This document shows, one piece after another, positions 45,471 to 57,150 of a stretch of 64,000 nucleotides of DNA (positions within the stretch are counted from its first letter, which is position 1; the number at the start of each line of letters is the position of its first letter). The stretch covers positions 32,022,625-32,086,624 of the forward strand of contig QVOM02000029.1 in the NCBI GenBank assembly GCA_003586115.2, in the 5' to 3' direction. The stretch is from Salvator merianae. Lineage: Eukaryota > Chordata > Lepidosauria > Squamata > Teiidae. The translations under genes were made by a program, and so were the position numbers. Below the pieces are notes generated by a model. That model was not told the origin of the DNA. It made no database searches and saw nothing but the letters and a program-made list of their open reading frames with translations.

Positions 45471-45877
45471 CAATTAGTGCAGCTGGCCTAAGGTCAGTCC
45501 TGGAAGCCCTGGTCTCATCCAGCAGGGTCTTTCTTTATGTTTATGCTCACCTGGGAAGAGAGGAAGTGGACAATATATCGAGCAGGAGCAGGGAGGATGC
45601 TCAATAGAGGCAAGAAGAAGAGGTTTGGATTAGACAGGAAGGTGACAGCAGAGTGGAAGGACTGGAGAAGATTTACACAAGAGCAATGCAGGAAAGAGAA
45701 AGGAAAATATTTTAAAAGCTCTGAAGTAAAACAGCAGGAAGTAGATGGCAGCCCTATGATGAATGATAAGGGACCCTTTATCTCATATTTCATGAGATGA
45801 AATCTACCAGGTGGCTGTTAAGCAGGTGAACCCACTTGGAATGCTGAAACCTGTGACCTAGAATGGAAAAAAGAGCA
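45471..45877. other. No recognised feature
   Basis: About 0.4 kb. Overlapping open frames of 92 and 87 codons on opposite strands (45515-45800) have no recognisable motif. Confidence 0.4.
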
Positions 45878-46240
45878 AGGATCTTTTCGCACTTGAAACT
45901 AGTGAGCTTCAGGCATGCTCACTAGTCAAGTGCCTCCACACCCCATGGAGATCCTGGCAATCAGTAACAGACTACAGCTGCTCCTGATCACTACCTGCTG
46001 TGGAGCACAAAATTGTACTCCACAGTTGTACCAGGAGCAGCTGAACTGCTCCCAGTACAGTACATTCACACCCACTTCCAGGTGCGAACCCAGAGCGGTG
46101 CAGCATGGCTGCACCTGTGCCTGCACGATCGTGTGGTGTTGCCAGTCACCATGGCAGCATCCAGAAGCTTCCCAGCCATTATCATGGTGCAGGACACCAG
46201 CATTCAAACTGCGAGTGCTGGTATCCTGCTGCAGATCTGT
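45878..46240. mobile_element. Hairpin-ended MITE (GGGCC-TTCGCACTT family), copy 5, right end lost
   Basis: The left end is aggatcttttcgcacttgaa. A near-perfect stem follows at once: actagtgagc and gctcactagt around a short loop. The core has 'cagtcaccatggcagcatcc' and 'gcattcaaactgcgagtgctgg'. The right terminus is not recognisable, so the copy may be truncated. It is non-coding. Confidence 0.7.
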
Positions 46241-47036
46241 TCCACCATAAAATAGAATGCTGGTGACACAGCATTCATGCAAAATGGTTCATATATACAT
46301 TTGTGCACTATTTATGTATTTCTTTAATGGATCCCTAGTAGATTTCTCATGGTCACCTTTACCCTTCCTGGCTCTTTTTTTTTTGTGGTGTGCATGTGTG
46401 TTTTAATTTGGTTTTTTTAAAAAAAACAAAAACTCTTAATTGTCTTTCTTAGCTCAACATGCTTCTATGAGATTTCTGATGGTTTCCCCACGGTTATCTT
46501 TAGCATTAACACCAATATTACATGCACACCAACCTTTGGCCAAAGTTCAGTTTAGGTCAGAAAGATTTAGCTACGCACATCTTAAAAGATCTCAGGATGC
46601 AAACCTCTATATCCTGTGGTCTGTTTAGCTACTTTTGTATAGCCACTTTTGGAAGCATCAGAGAATTATTAAATGCAACAAGACATGGAAAAGAAACAGC
46701 AAAATAGCCAAGATTACTCACTTCATCTGAAATAGTGAGCAAGTGGCTTAAATCTTATTTTAAGATATGACTTATTCCGTATCAGGGAAACACGAATTAA
46801 GAAAAATATGAATTTTATTATGGGGATGCATGATATAAATTACTAATATTCTTTGGTTTTGCTTATTTTTCAGGGGCTGCATCTGCATGGTGGAGGGGGT
46901 TCCTGACTGGGGAACACATATATATGTGCTGCTTCTAGTCAATAGCAGGCCAGGGCACTATGGGACTACTGCCACCATTCTGTGGCATCTGCAGCATCTG
47001 GTGATCCAAGGAAATGGCCAGAAATATCGTATCTCA
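46241..47036. other. No recognised feature
   Basis: About 0.8 kb of AT-rich sequence with T and A runs near 46374-46432. Confidence 0.4.
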
Positions 47037-47540
47037 GGGCCTGTTCACACTTTATACCCGCAAGCTTCAAGGATACTTGCTAACAAAGTGCTTCTGCACT
47101 TTGCAGAGGTCCGAGTGGCCGGAAGCGGCATAACACTGCTCCTGATTGCTCCTAGCTGTGGAGTGCAAATTTGTGCTCCATAACTTTAGCAGGAGCTGGC
47201 AGGCAGCTCCTGGTAAAGTGCATCCACACGTGCTGGCCGGGCCTGTGTGATTACCCAGTCGTGCCTGCATGATCATCTGATTGTGCTTGTGCAATCACCC
47301 AATCATGCCTGTGCACATGCCTGTGTGCTGCACAGCCCTGTTGGTTGCCATGGCAGCAGCTGAACGCTTCCTGGCCACTGCCATGGTAAGCATCAGTCAA
47401 GGCTACCAGCATTTGCAGTGCAAATGCTGGTAACCTGCTTCAGGTAAGTACTAGGGCCACACAGTGCAGACGGTGTCCGTGCTGCATGGTCATTACCACC
47501 TTAATTATCCCATTCTAAGGTGGTAAGTGCTAAAACGCCC
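47037..47540. mobile_element. Hairpin-ended MITE (GGGCC-TTCGCACTT family), copy 6, TCA duplication
   Basis: The left end is gggcctgttcacactttata, the right end agtgctaaaacgccc. TCA flanks both sides. The right subterminal stem is accttaattatcccattctaaggt (partly reduced); the left one is cgcaagctt...acttgct. The core has 'gccatggcagcagctgaacg' and 'cctggccactgccatgg'. A short tandem of 'gtgcctgcatgatcatc' units lies near 47250-47310. It is non-coding. Confidence 0.8.
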
Positions 47541-47639
47541 TCAAAGTCTTTGGCCTTTGACTATGGGACCAATCTGTGAACCAGACTCTGTTTCCTCAAG
47601 AGCAGAGATTTATGAACTGAGGTAAAAGTGACAAGCGAA

Positions 47640-48040
47640 AGGTAGGACTTAACTGATAATTTAAAAATTATCTCTGGTCTGGATCTCGCCACCAATGATC
47701 TCCTTTCATTCCAACAGCTTAAGATGCAAAGCCTTGAAACAACCTATAATTTCATGAGGAAATGGTCACCGCTATTTGTGGCAGCTCAGAATGACCCCTC
47801 TTTACACCTCAATAGCCTATACCTGTCTTCTTTTTTGATTATTCAACTTACCAAACATTTCCTGCATTTGTTGAAGCCTGATCTCCTCACATGATCATAT
47901 AGACCTCTCACTATTCTGCCCTGGGTCGTATGTTTCGGACTGTTCTGCTTCCATTGCTATTTGTTTTTTGTTTCGGTTGGATTGTTTATGTATTTTTGAA
48001 GTGTATTCTTCTCAATGTTAATAAAATTTGTTGAAAATAA
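47640..48040 (+). mobile_element. Possible L1-lineage LINE 3' end, plus strand
   Basis: A plus-strand reading near 47709-47785 gives FQQLKMQSLETTYNFMRKWSPLF, which resembles the final residues of some non-mammalian L1 ORF2 proteins (a conserved KW.P near the C-terminus). It is followed by a T-rich 3' UTR and a 'aataaaatttgttgaaaat' end. There is no target duplication that I can see. The call rests on one short motif. Confidence 0.4.
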
Positions 48041-48099
48041 TTATAGATCATCTCAGAGTTATTAAAGAATTCAAGGATGAGATTGTAGGGCTTTTATAA

Positions 48100-48612
48100 A
48101 AAATGTGAACTTGTCACTAAGCTCAGCTGCTGTAGCTGAGGAATGAATATGGAGAATGTCACTCCAATTTTAAAAAGGGCTCAGGAGAGGTCCTAGGATA
48201 TTTCAATCCTGTCAGCTTAACCTCTGTTACAAGGGAGATTGCAGAAAGCATTATTAAAAGTTACATTTCCAAACATTTAGAAGCACATACCTTGCTCAAA
48301 GATGGCTACCATAGTTTCTGAAAAGTCCTGTCTAACTAATCTTTTGGAGTTTTTTGACAGTATCAACAAACATGTAGATAAAAGTGATTCAGTAGACATT
48401 GTCTGCTTGGACAAGCTGTATAGAAGGTTGACAACAGAAAGGGACTTTGAAGAGCTCCAGAGGATATCTGCTTATTGGGGAAATGGGCATCAGAATGGCA
48501 GGTGCTATCCAGTGCGAACAAATGTGAAGTGATGCATTGGTTCTGACTGACCGGGAGAGAGATCTTGGGGTAGTGGCAGATAGCTCAAAGAAAATATTAA
48601 CCCAATGTGCAT

Positions 48613-48650
<38 letters not shown>

Positions 48651-49345
48651 AAAAGCTAATTGCCATGTTAGAGGTAAGAAGAAAATAAAACTGCTAATAT
48701 TATCGTGCCCTTGTACAAAGCAATGCTATGACCTCACCAGGAATACTTTGTACAGTTTTGGCCATCACATCTAAAAAAAATTACAGCAGAACTGGAAAAA
48801 ATGAAAAAGAGAGCTACTGAACTGTTTAAAGGAGTAGAGGGACTCTCTTATGAGGAAATATTGAGACAGATGGAGCTTTTAGTCTAGCAAGGAGGCAAGT
48901 TATAGGGGACATATTAGCCTTGTGTAAAATTTTGCATTTTGTAGACAGAGGAAATAAGGGCTTTTTTGTTTTATTTTTTTCCTTCCCCATACACTGGATG
49001 TAGAGGTCATACAATGAAAATGAATCCTGGAAGAATCAGGGCAGACAAAGGAAATATTTTTTCATTTGGAACATAGTTAAACTTTGAAATTCACTACCAC
49101 TTCAAAAGAGGTTTGGACAAATTTATTGAAGACAGGGCCATTGCTCTGATGGTGTGACTTCAGGGAGATATAGGAGGTAATTTGCCTCTGAAGAACAGCT
49201 GCTGGGAGATACCTGAGCAGGGCAAGATATGTACTGATGCCCTGTTTGTTGGCCTCCACATGCAAGGGTTGTTGCTTTGGAAACAGGCTGCTGCACTAGA
49301 TGGGCCACAGGCTGAATCCAGCAGGGCATTTCTTCTGTTCTTGTG
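48100..49345 (+). mobile_element. CR1/L3-like LINE, reverse transcriptase remnant to 3' end, plus strand
   Basis: This is the longest copy of the family in the window. Early text corresponds to a PIFKKG...NYRPVSLTSV-like reverse transcriptase start (about 48160-48240). Then LTNLLEFFDSINKHVDKSDSVDIVCLD (about 48332-48415) corresponds to the region before the first catalytic aspartate. Later text covers TKLEKMKKRATEL-like and HWNSLP-like remnants, then the same 3' UTR as at 44555-44691. Large internal deletions, stops and a (TA)n expansion are present. It is fully defunct. Confidence 0.7.
48615..48648. repeat. (TA)n microsatellite
   Basis: About 17 TA repeats inside the CR1/L3-like remnant. 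Confidence 0.95.
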
Positions 49346-49418
49346 ATTCCTTGAAATCCTGCTGAGACTACTATATGCTAGGGGGATTCTTCAAACAATC
49401 TACTTGTGTTTACACACA

Positions 49419-49437
49419 TGTCAGAAAGCCCTAAAAT
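49419..49437. repeat. L1 target-site duplication, left copy (19 bp)
   Basis: The 19-base string beginning tgtcagaaag and ending cctaaaat is repeated identically after the poly(A) tail of the L1 at 52190-52208. Confidence 0.95.
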
Positions 49438-50285
49438 GAGTTGGGTGAAATTAGGGTCAATAAAGAACTAACAAGAGAAGAAAGAGAAATGCTCAGCAAT
49501 ACAACACAGGAAAATGAAATTAAGAAAGTAATTAATGGTTTAAAAGTTCGTAAATCGCCAGGCCCAGATGGGATAATAGCAATATTTTCAAGGTGTTTAA
49601 AAAAGAGTTATTGCCATATTTGAAAAATTTATTTCAGGAGGTCTATCTCAATCAAAGGATCCCTGATACATGGAAAGACTCGGAGATTATTAATATTTAC
49701 AAGCCCAACAGAGATCCAATAGACCCAGGTTCATGCAGACCTATCTGTTTAAGTAACGTGAATTATAAGATATTTGCAAAAATAATAGCAAACAGCATGG
49801 AACAGATTCTCCCAATTATAATTGAGGATGATCAATATGAATTTGTTAAGGGAAGACAAATAGAAGACCCGATTAGGAATATAATTAACACTATGTACCA
49901 TGCACAGAAGAATAAAAAGAAAGTTGCAATTTTAGAATTAGATGTGTATAAAGCCTTTGATATGGTTAATCATAACTTTTTATATAATGTGTGTATGAAA
50001 TATGGTATGGGTCAAATATTTTCGCGAAACAATAAAAAAGATTTATGAAAATCTGGCTTATATAAGAGTGAATAATATTAGATCTAGGCAAATTAGGTTG
50101 GAGAATGGAACTAAACAATATTGCTCAATGTCAATGTTAGTGATAGAATTATTGGCAAATTAAATTAGACAGAATAATAATTTGAAAGTATATAGAATAG
50201 ATAAGGAAGAGTTAAAATTAAATTTATTTGCAGATGATATAACTGTGATTTCAGGACAACCTAACAAGATGGTAGAGGAAATTAC

Positions 50286-50298
50286 AAAAATATTAAAT
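50286..50298. repeat. U6 retrocopy target duplication, left copy (13 bp)
   Basis: It reads aaaaatattaaat and is repeated at 50419-50431 after the A-rich tail. Skipping from one copy to the other restores the L1 reading across the insertion, which confirms a real insertion. Confidence 0.9.
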
Positions 50299-50299
50299 T

Positions 50300-50321
50300 G
50301 TGCTTGCTTTGGCAGCACATG

Positions 50322-50356
<35 letters not shown>

Positions 50357-50402
50357 GGCCCCTGTGGAAGACTGACACGCAAATTCGTAAAGCGTTCCAT
50401 AA
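50300..50402 (+). pseudogene. RNU6: U6 snRNA retropseudogene inserted in L1
   Basis: The sequence matches vertebrate U6 snRNA from its first base (gtgcttgctttggcagcaca) through 'ggaacgatacagagaagatt' and 'gacacgcaaattcgt' to gcgttccata. I estimate more than nine in ten bases agree with the human sequence as I know it. Differences cluster near 50362-50372, where the canonical cgcaagga region reads tggaagac. It is full length, followed by an A-rich tail (aaaaagaaaaagaaaa) and a 13-bp target duplication. These show it was copied from RNA by L1-type machinery. The normal U6 upstream promoter would not be carried along, so it is presumably silent. U6 itself is the catalytic RNA of the spliceosome. 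Confidence 0.95.
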
Positions 50403-50418
50403 TAAAAAGAAAAAGAAA

Positions 50419-50431
50419 AAAAATATTAAAT
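50419..50431. repeat. U6 retrocopy target duplication, right copy (13 bp)
   Basis: Identical to 50286-50298. L1 coding sequence resumes directly after it. Confidence 0.9.
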
Positions 50432-52189
50432 CAATATGAAAGGCAATCAGGATTAAAAGTAAATTTGAAAAAAAACCAGATATTTTATTCATAAATACGC
50501 CACCAAAAGAACAAATGGAAATAACAAATTCAATGGGGTTAAAATTAGGCACAAAGAAAATTAAATATTTGGGTATATATATTTATAAAAACCTGCAGAA
50601 ATTAGGTGAGGGAAATTATAACCCAGTGTGGGGTATGACAAATAAACAGATTAAAACCTGGAAAAATAAGAATTTGTGTTTCCTATCTCGTTTAAGGGTT
50701 CTAAAGATGCTGATAGTCTCAAAGTTATTATATCTCTTCCAAAATTTACCTGAAGAAATTCTAATAAAAAATTTACAAAAATGGGATAACACACTGAGAA
50801 GGTGACTAGCAGGCAGTAAGAAATCTAGATTTTAAAAGGATTTTCTTATTGCATCAAAGAAAAAAGGAGGATGGTGAGTTCCAAGCTTGGAAAATTATCA
50901 TGATGAATTTAAAATTTTATGGTTAATAGAAATGGAATATGGGAATAAAAAATGGATTCAATTTGAAAAAGCTATAAATAAAAAGGTAAATGTGGATATA
51001 ATCTTCAACAATGTGAATAAGAAAATGAAGGAGGCATATATAGGTCTAAGCAGAACAATGCTTTCTGCATGAATGAAATGGCAAAGGAAATTAGTTGCCA
51101 AGAGTCTAAATTGGCTACAATAGGAATAATAAATAAGAAGGATGTAGTTACAGACAAAGGAGAAATAGAGAAATTAAATTAAAATGGTATTTATAGAGTG
51201 GAACAAATATGTGATGAGGAGGACAACAAATAACAAGGGAGAGATTAACAGAAATATTAGGAGGTAATAAATGTTTACAAATCTAGGGGATTATTAGCTA
51301 TGTAAATAAAACAGAAACTAAGAACTTATAGAAAAATCAAATGACTCCATTCGAGGTAATAACTGAAAAGAGTTTAAAGGAAACAAAGGGATTAGGAGGA
51401 AGTATATATAATTTATTAAGGAGTCAAGGGGATAAAGTTATAGTTAATTTAAGAAATATGTGGGAAGATGATTTAAGAATAGAAGTAAAAGATACTGAGA
51501 GAGCATTAAACAATATCCAAAAAATAAAACATAATAGGGTAAAAGAATTAAGGAAAAAGTTATATTTAATGGTACAGGACTCCTTGTCAAATAGCCCATA
51601 TATTTAGGAATTCAAATTCAAATTGTTGGCATGGTTGCCTAACAAAAGATATATATATACATATGTTTTAGGACTGTGAAAAAGTTCAAGTATTTTGGAA
51701 AAAGATAGAAGAATAAATGAATAAGATACTGCAGAAGAATATTATATTAAAAGAATTATGTATAAGGCGTATTCTGAATGATAGCATCTTTATTGAGGAG
51801 GAGAAATTTATTTTGGATCTATTAATTTCAGTGGCTGTAGGCGTTCTGGCATTCAAATGGAAAGATTCATTGAAATGGACTATGCAAAACTGATATAAGT
51901 ATACCATCGATCAAATGAGATTTCAAATAATAGATGAAATAAAAGCAGCAATGTAGGAGAAGAGAAATAAGAGAGAAGTGGTCGAAAGTGGAAGAATATT
52001 TAAGGACAAACTTGTTCTTAGACTTGTTTCAGACTTGTTTCAGCAGTTTCAAAGGGTCTTCCAATGAACAACAAAACCTAGGATTCTGGTAGGAATGGTG
52101 GGGGGGAGAGATTTAATTATAGGTTTATATAAGGTATGTATTAGTAGATAAACATATGTATATATATTTTGTTTCAAATTAAAAAAAAG

Positions 52190-52208
52190 TGTCAGAAAGC
52201 CCTAAAAT
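52190..52208. repeat. L1 target-site duplication, right copy (19 bp)
   Basis: Identical to 49419-49437, directly after the L1 A tail. Confidence 0.95.
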
Positions 52209-52771
52209 TTGTGCAGGTCTTTGAACTCAAGTTTTAAATTACGGTCACCTTGCTGGCTGAACTGAACCTGGGGAAAGTGGAGGCAGGAAAAAGAACAGGT
52301 TCCAATATTATGAGGAACTCACAAAAATACAGTAAAATATGGTAAGGTAAGCTAGAAAGAAAGTTCTGAGAGAAACTTTTGGCAGTTTCAAATAGCTTGT
52401 TAGGTACTCAGCAAAAACAATATACTGGAATCATTATATCGAACAAGAGGGAAGATGCTTGTTGTAACAGGTGATCAGAGAAGAGCATAGCCAGATTTAG
52501 CAATAAGGTGTCAAAGGAGCAGCGGCAGCCACCATTATGGTTATCATTTCAAATCTGCATTTCCTCTTTCAATCCACTGTGCAAACAAAAGTGAATCCAG
52601 ATGTCAACACAGAAGAATAGGCAAAGAGAGACATGCAAAATGACTTTGATTTGGCTTTTTTGCTATTTACTTGAAGACAACCCTAACTGGAGCTTCAGCA
52701 CCTAACCTAATGGGTCTTTTTTTTCTATAGTCCCAGTACCCTGCACAAAGGCTGCTGACTCAGCACACACA
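52209..52771. other. No recognised feature
   Basis: About 0.56 kb of unremarkable sequence. Confidence 0.4.
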
Positions 52772-53250
52772 GACTGCATCCAGACAGTGTGCAAAATCCA
52801 GGATTATCCCGGCACTATCTTGGGATTGCCACACATGTCCCTGGCAATCCCAGCATAGCCCTGGGAGATTGAGTGAAATTCTGCGATGTCACTACTGTGG
52901 GAAAAAACACTCCCAAACTAGGTTTTACCGATATAGAAAGAGGACTTATCCTGTCTGAGTGCTTGCTCTTGGGATCCGCCATCTTGGAAATGGCCACAGC
53001 ACATGTATGGGGCCAAACCAGGCTTAAAATGGCCACCTTGCATGCTTAGGTGTGGTGATCATGCACTTCTGGATATTTTGCTCTGTTAAAATACCCAAAT
53101 GTACATGCCGTGACATCACAGGAGCAAGCTTCCAGACAGGTAACTGTCCATACTTGCCTTGCAATGTTGCCCTGTTGACTGGCAGGGATAGTGAGAGGCA
53201 ATTATGGGATCCAAACAAGATCCTGCATTTTCCTTTTGTTGTCTGGAGGC
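52772..53250. mobile_element. MITE, 'gcatccagac' family
   Basis: The left end is gactgcatccagacagtgtg followed by caaaatccagga; the right end contains tcctgcattttcc then ttgttgtctggaggc, the inverted match. An internal hairpin pairs gattgccacacatgt with the 'ctggcaatcc' side, as in the 61.5 kb and 31.8 kb copies. The target duplication is unclear. It is non-coding. Confidence 0.7.
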
Positions 53251-55499
53251 ATCCATAAACAGATACTGCAAAGGAAAAAGAATGGAGGGCTTCTATCTCG
53301 CAATCCACTTATTTTTTTCAACATTGTTTCAATCCCATCCTTAGAGTGCTGTTGGAAACTGAGAAGTTTCTCAGTTTTGTACTGTGTATACATTACCAAC
53401 CTTTGCATTTTTTCTGTATAGCATTGGCATCACAGCAGTTAAACCTTCTGTACCTGAAGTGCTTGCAGAACTGCTAATAGTAGGTGCCTCTGTATGGTAT
53501 TCTTGAATGTCCACAATGGGCAGAACTTGGGGATAACTGCCAATTCAATTTGGACATGAATCAAAGTTCCCACTGTACTTGTCTGTTTAAATACAATAAT
53601 TCATATTTTGTAGTTTACACAGCCCTATGATCTGTTGCTGCAAACTTATGAGTATGTGTGTTTAACTGAGTGATTTATAAGGCACAATGCATATTAGGGG
53701 AACTATCTACAGCTTTACATTCCACTGAAGACTGAGTCATTACAAGACATTGAACCAGTTCCACAGCTTGGAAAGGGTATTTGTAATTAACTGTGTAATA
53801 CCCAGCCCTTACTGAGCCATGCCTAGAGAAGGAACAAAGGTTGGATCCATACCACAGATCCAGCAAGTGCTACAAGGGCAGGAATGCTTCCTCTTGCCCC
53901 AGGGGCAGGGCACATGGTACATTTATATTGTGTGCCTCATTCCCTTACCCTTTTTCAAGTTGGAGAACAAAAGAGAAGAGAATTTTTGGTGGGCTAGAAA
54001 TGGCCCAGGAAAGAGGCACAAAAAATGCTGCCAGGTGGATCTTAATGTAGGTAGGTCACTTGCTTGGTCACATGGCAGCTTTTCCACCTGCTGGGATGTT
54101 CTGCAGGAAGGATGCTTCCATGGACACTTATGTATGGACATCACACCCCTTGGACCTCTACTGGGTGCCTTCTATTGCTCAAGTGAATGCAGCCAAACAG
54201 ACATTATCGCAACTTCATTAACTCTATCTGTAAATCCCAGCTGGAATAATACAGAACTAAAAGCATTCTTTCCCCTATGTAATTATCAGGGTCAAAGACT
54301 ATTAGCTAAGTGTTTCTGCTGTTTGCTCATTCCACCCTTAGACATATTATCATAAGAGTAACTGGGTGTACGGTCTAAAGCAGGGGTTGCGGTGCTTTCC
54401 AGGCACATGTGGAATTTTGGGAAAGCATTGAAGGCACTTGATTTATGAATCAAGTGAAGTCTCCATTTCTGTTTTAGGTGCTAATCACAAGGTGGCTCTG
54501 GTGCATGTTATGAAGAGACAGTGTATCACCTGAATATCTGGACTCCATAAGAAACCCAATATAGTACTTTAATTGCAGTTTGACTGATTGCAGTTAACCC
54601 TCCACATTGCTACAGCAGGTGAGGCCAGGGAAACTGAAACGTATGGACAAAGGAGATGAATTGAATGAGCACTAAATTAGATGGGTGTAATCAGACCAAT
54701 AATCATTTGCATCTCCATTGTGCCCTAATATGGATTAATATGTTGTGGTGTGACCAGGGCCAGAGAGAAAGATGTGTCCGACAGTAGAAATTTCAGGGAG
54801 ATTTTCATTAGGAAGGGAGTCTTTTGATTCTGGGCTCTTAGCAAAATAACACAGAATTTTCTTTCCCTTAACTGCAGGCCAATGAATTTTGTGCCCTGTT
54901 CTGTTTACCAATGTGAGTGTAATCTCCAGAGGATAACAATGATGGTATGACAGCAAAAGTACCAACTTGCTGGGTTGTTAACCCTCATCAGTATGGAAGG
55001 AAATTATGCAATTTGTGGGCAATAGAATTGTTTTGAATCCCATTTGTTTCTAATCACTGCAGCCAGACTATATTGGACTGTTTTCTGCAGGGATCTTTCC
55101 TTGGAGTGAAAACTATTCTAAAATGATAAAACAATACTATATACCCATATTGAACTACCTACAAATCTACACTTTTACCTGCTTGGGGCACAAATTTACT
55201 CTTCCAGTACTGATCAGGGTTAAAGACTAGAAGCTCAAGACTGTTTTCTAAAATTAAAAGATCTAGGTGACCTGGCAAGAAGCCCAAGGAGAGCATCACT
55301 TTCCTGGAAACGCTGACTGTGTACCCAGCTAAGTAGTGCAGTCCTAAATTACAAATGGAACTGGTTGAGCTTGTAGAGTACATTCAGTATAGATGGAGAT
55401 TTACAATGACAAAGCACATGATCTTGCCCCAGGGAGTAAACAATCTAATGTTGAAAGGGAAAAGAAATACTAGCATAGTAATGAAAAGATGGGAACACT
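53251..55499. other. No recognised feature; one long chance frame
   Basis: About 2.2 kb without a recognised repeat. The longest open frame is 178 codons on the plus strand (53819-54355). Its product shows no domain, signal peptide or composition that I recognise. The frame overlaps others and lacks convincing splice or polyadenylation context. I leave it uncalled but it is one of the few frames of that length not explained by a transposon. Confidence 0.4.
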
Positions 55500-55920
55500 G
55501 AGCAATTCTGCACTGACCAGTATACCAGACTAGCAAGAGTAGAATCATAAAGTTGGAAGGGACCTCCAGGGTCATCGAGTCCAACCTCCTGCTCAATGCA
55601 AGATTCACTAAACCATCCCAGACAGATGTCAGTCCAGCCTCTCCTTGAAGACCTCCAGCAAAGGAGAGCCCACCGTCTCCTGTGGCAACCTATTCCATTG
55701 ACTGATCGCCCTTATTGTCAGAAAGGTTCTTCTAATATCTAGCCCATATCTACCCCCTTGAAGTTTCATCCTGTTGTTTCTAATCCTTCCTTCCTGAGTA
55801 ACTGAGAATAGGGCCAATCCCTCTGCCAGGAGTACTAGGAGTTACCCTCCTACACATTTGTGCGGTCTAAGCTCCTAGTAAGCTTGCTGGTCTGGTATAC
55901 TGACCACTGCAGAATTTCTC
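55500..55920. mobile_element. MITE interrupted by a CR1 insertion
   Basis: The left end is gagcaattctgcactgacca followed by gtataccagactagcaag. The right end, reverse complemented, is gagaaattctgcagtggtca followed by gtataccagaccagcaag. Between these ends lies a CR1 fragment. Without the CR1 the MITE is about 130 bp. The vocabulary 'gtataccag' and 'tctgcac' links it to the TTTCTGCAC group. Flanking triplets ACT and ATT match at two of three bases. Confidence 0.7.
55541..55829 (-). mobile_element. CR1 LINE 3' fragment nested in a MITE, minus strand
   Basis: The left edge reads gaatcataaagttggaagg and 'gacctccagggtcatcgagtccaacc', the reverse complement of the CR1 3' end. The minus strand encodes FLTIRAISQWNRLPQETV and LLEVFKERLD, matching the copy at 22.8-23.3 kb. 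It is about 290 bp and 5'-truncated. A possible imperfect duplication (agagta / aggagta) flanks it. Confidence 0.88.
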
Positions 55921-56164
55921 ATTTAGGTATTGTTTGAATATGGGATGAGGATTGAATGGGCACTAAATAAGAAGTAGCTGGAGTCCATTCTGGTTGTTGG
56001 GATGAAGGGCAAAGCAGCTGAAAGGAAGTAATACTAGGGACTAGAATAGCTAAAGATAATCATAGGTGGGATACAATAAGGTTGCAATCTTAAGGTTGCA
56101 GCAGTGTTCTGAAGAAAGCATTGCCAGGAATCACAGTAAGAAAAGCTCTACATCTGTAATGCTC

Positions 56165-56530
56165 TTTAAAGGGGTGGCATGGCCCAGAAGTAGGTCATTT
56201 CCGATGTCCCAAAAAACCAGGGCCTGTTGATGAGCACCACAGGAAGCAAGCCTTGGAGGTGTGTATGACTGGTGGCACCACCACCAGAGCAGTGTGAAGA
56301 GTTGCCAGTGCTCTTCTTACCACTCAGCCCTTGTGGTGCTCTAATCAGCACTTATGGTGGGATAGTGGCTGGCTGAGTGTGGGTCCAATGCGGATGCTGC
56401 ACTCTTGGCCAGCGCCCCCTGAAGAAGCAGGAACAAGCAATCTCTGTACCCTCACTGTCACAGCAACCATAAGGATGCCATGCAGATCTTATCTCTGCTG
56501 AAACCTGTGTGAAAGTAGACACTGCCGATT
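56165..56530. mobile_element. Decayed MITE related to the 8.6 and 30.4 kb copies
   Basis: It shares 'agtgctcttcttaccactc', 'gtggtgctc...agcacttatggtggga' and, at the right, 'gatgccatgcagatcttatc' with those elements. Ends are approximate and the left side is poorly preserved. It is non-coding. Confidence 0.4.
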
Positions 56531-56817
56531 ATAGTGAATTATGCACACATGCTGGCCAGCACCATGCTAGGAAGTGTAAAGGAAAAATGTAAAGTGGGCT
56601 CAAATTCTGGGGCATGATAGGGGAGTTCTTACTTTGCCCTTATGAGCCAACTCACCTGCATCAAATTTTCCCATGATTCTCAGGAATGCATGGAGAATGC
56701 AGCCATTTGAGTATACAACAGGATTGGGAAATCAGTGATATTTCAGATTGCAGTGCACCTTTTGCAGCATAGCCAGAGGTGAGGTATATTGGGAATTGTT
56801 GTCCAACCCTGACAAAT

Positions 56818-57150
56818 AGGGTTTACTCATTTATTTACTGAATTTCTCTAGCTGCCTAATGAATAAATGTTCTCTGGGTAGCTTACATAAAATTTTAAAA
56901 AACATTCATGTATTGACAATATAGAAAAGCAATTGAATTAAAAATAGCATTAAAACAGTTTCAAAAACAATACAACTAGGCAGATCCCTAAAATGCCTGG
57001 ATAGATAAAAAGATCTTCACTTGGCACCTAAAGGCATATCGGGATGGAGCCTAGTGACCATCTCTGGGGGGGCCATTCCCTAGAGCCTGGGTTCCACCAC
57101 CAAGAAGACCATTTCCTTGATGACCACCCACGTTCCTTCATGGGTGAGAG
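56818..57150 (-). mobile_element. L2-clade LINE 3' end, minus strand
   Basis: Read on the minus strand, the right part gives the decayed ORF2 end (a KVFLVV.PRL-type block, then a RCQVKIFLS-type block near 57010-57030). It is followed by an A/T-rich 3' UTR and a tail seen at the left as ttactcatttatttactgaa. The 'gtaagctacccagag' equivalent of the L2 terminus is near 56875. Stops are frequent. Confidence 0.7.

Larger units (their letters stand above)
49438..52189 (+). mobile_element. 5'-truncated L1 LINE with ORF2 reverse transcriptase, plus strand
   Basis: The insertion is bounded by identical 19-bp duplications and ends in an A8 tail. The plus strand encodes the L1 ORF2 reverse transcriptase: KSPGPDGI (about 49553), RPICLSNVNYKIFAKIIANSM (49740-49800), the motif A region LELDVYKAFDMVNH (about 49930-49972), then the catalytic FADD at 50227-50238. 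The thumb follows (LKVNLKKNQ; KYLGIYI), and the C-terminal domain runs to about 51600. Frameshifts (near 49590, after 50048, near 51300) and stops inactivate it. The endonuclease and ORF1 are missing. A U6 snRNA copy interrupts it just after FADD. Relative to the minus-strand L1 at 3.3 kb it belongs to a similar lineage. Confidence 0.95.

Noticed and set aside
50300..50402. Functional U6 gene
   Set aside because: It has an A-rich tail, a target duplication and L1 coding sequence directly upstream instead of U6 promoter elements.
53819..54355. 178-codon plus-strand open frame
   Set aside because: No domain, no family resemblance and no splice or promoter context that I can see. Overlapping frames exist on the other strand. 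Such lengths can arise by chance in 64 kb.
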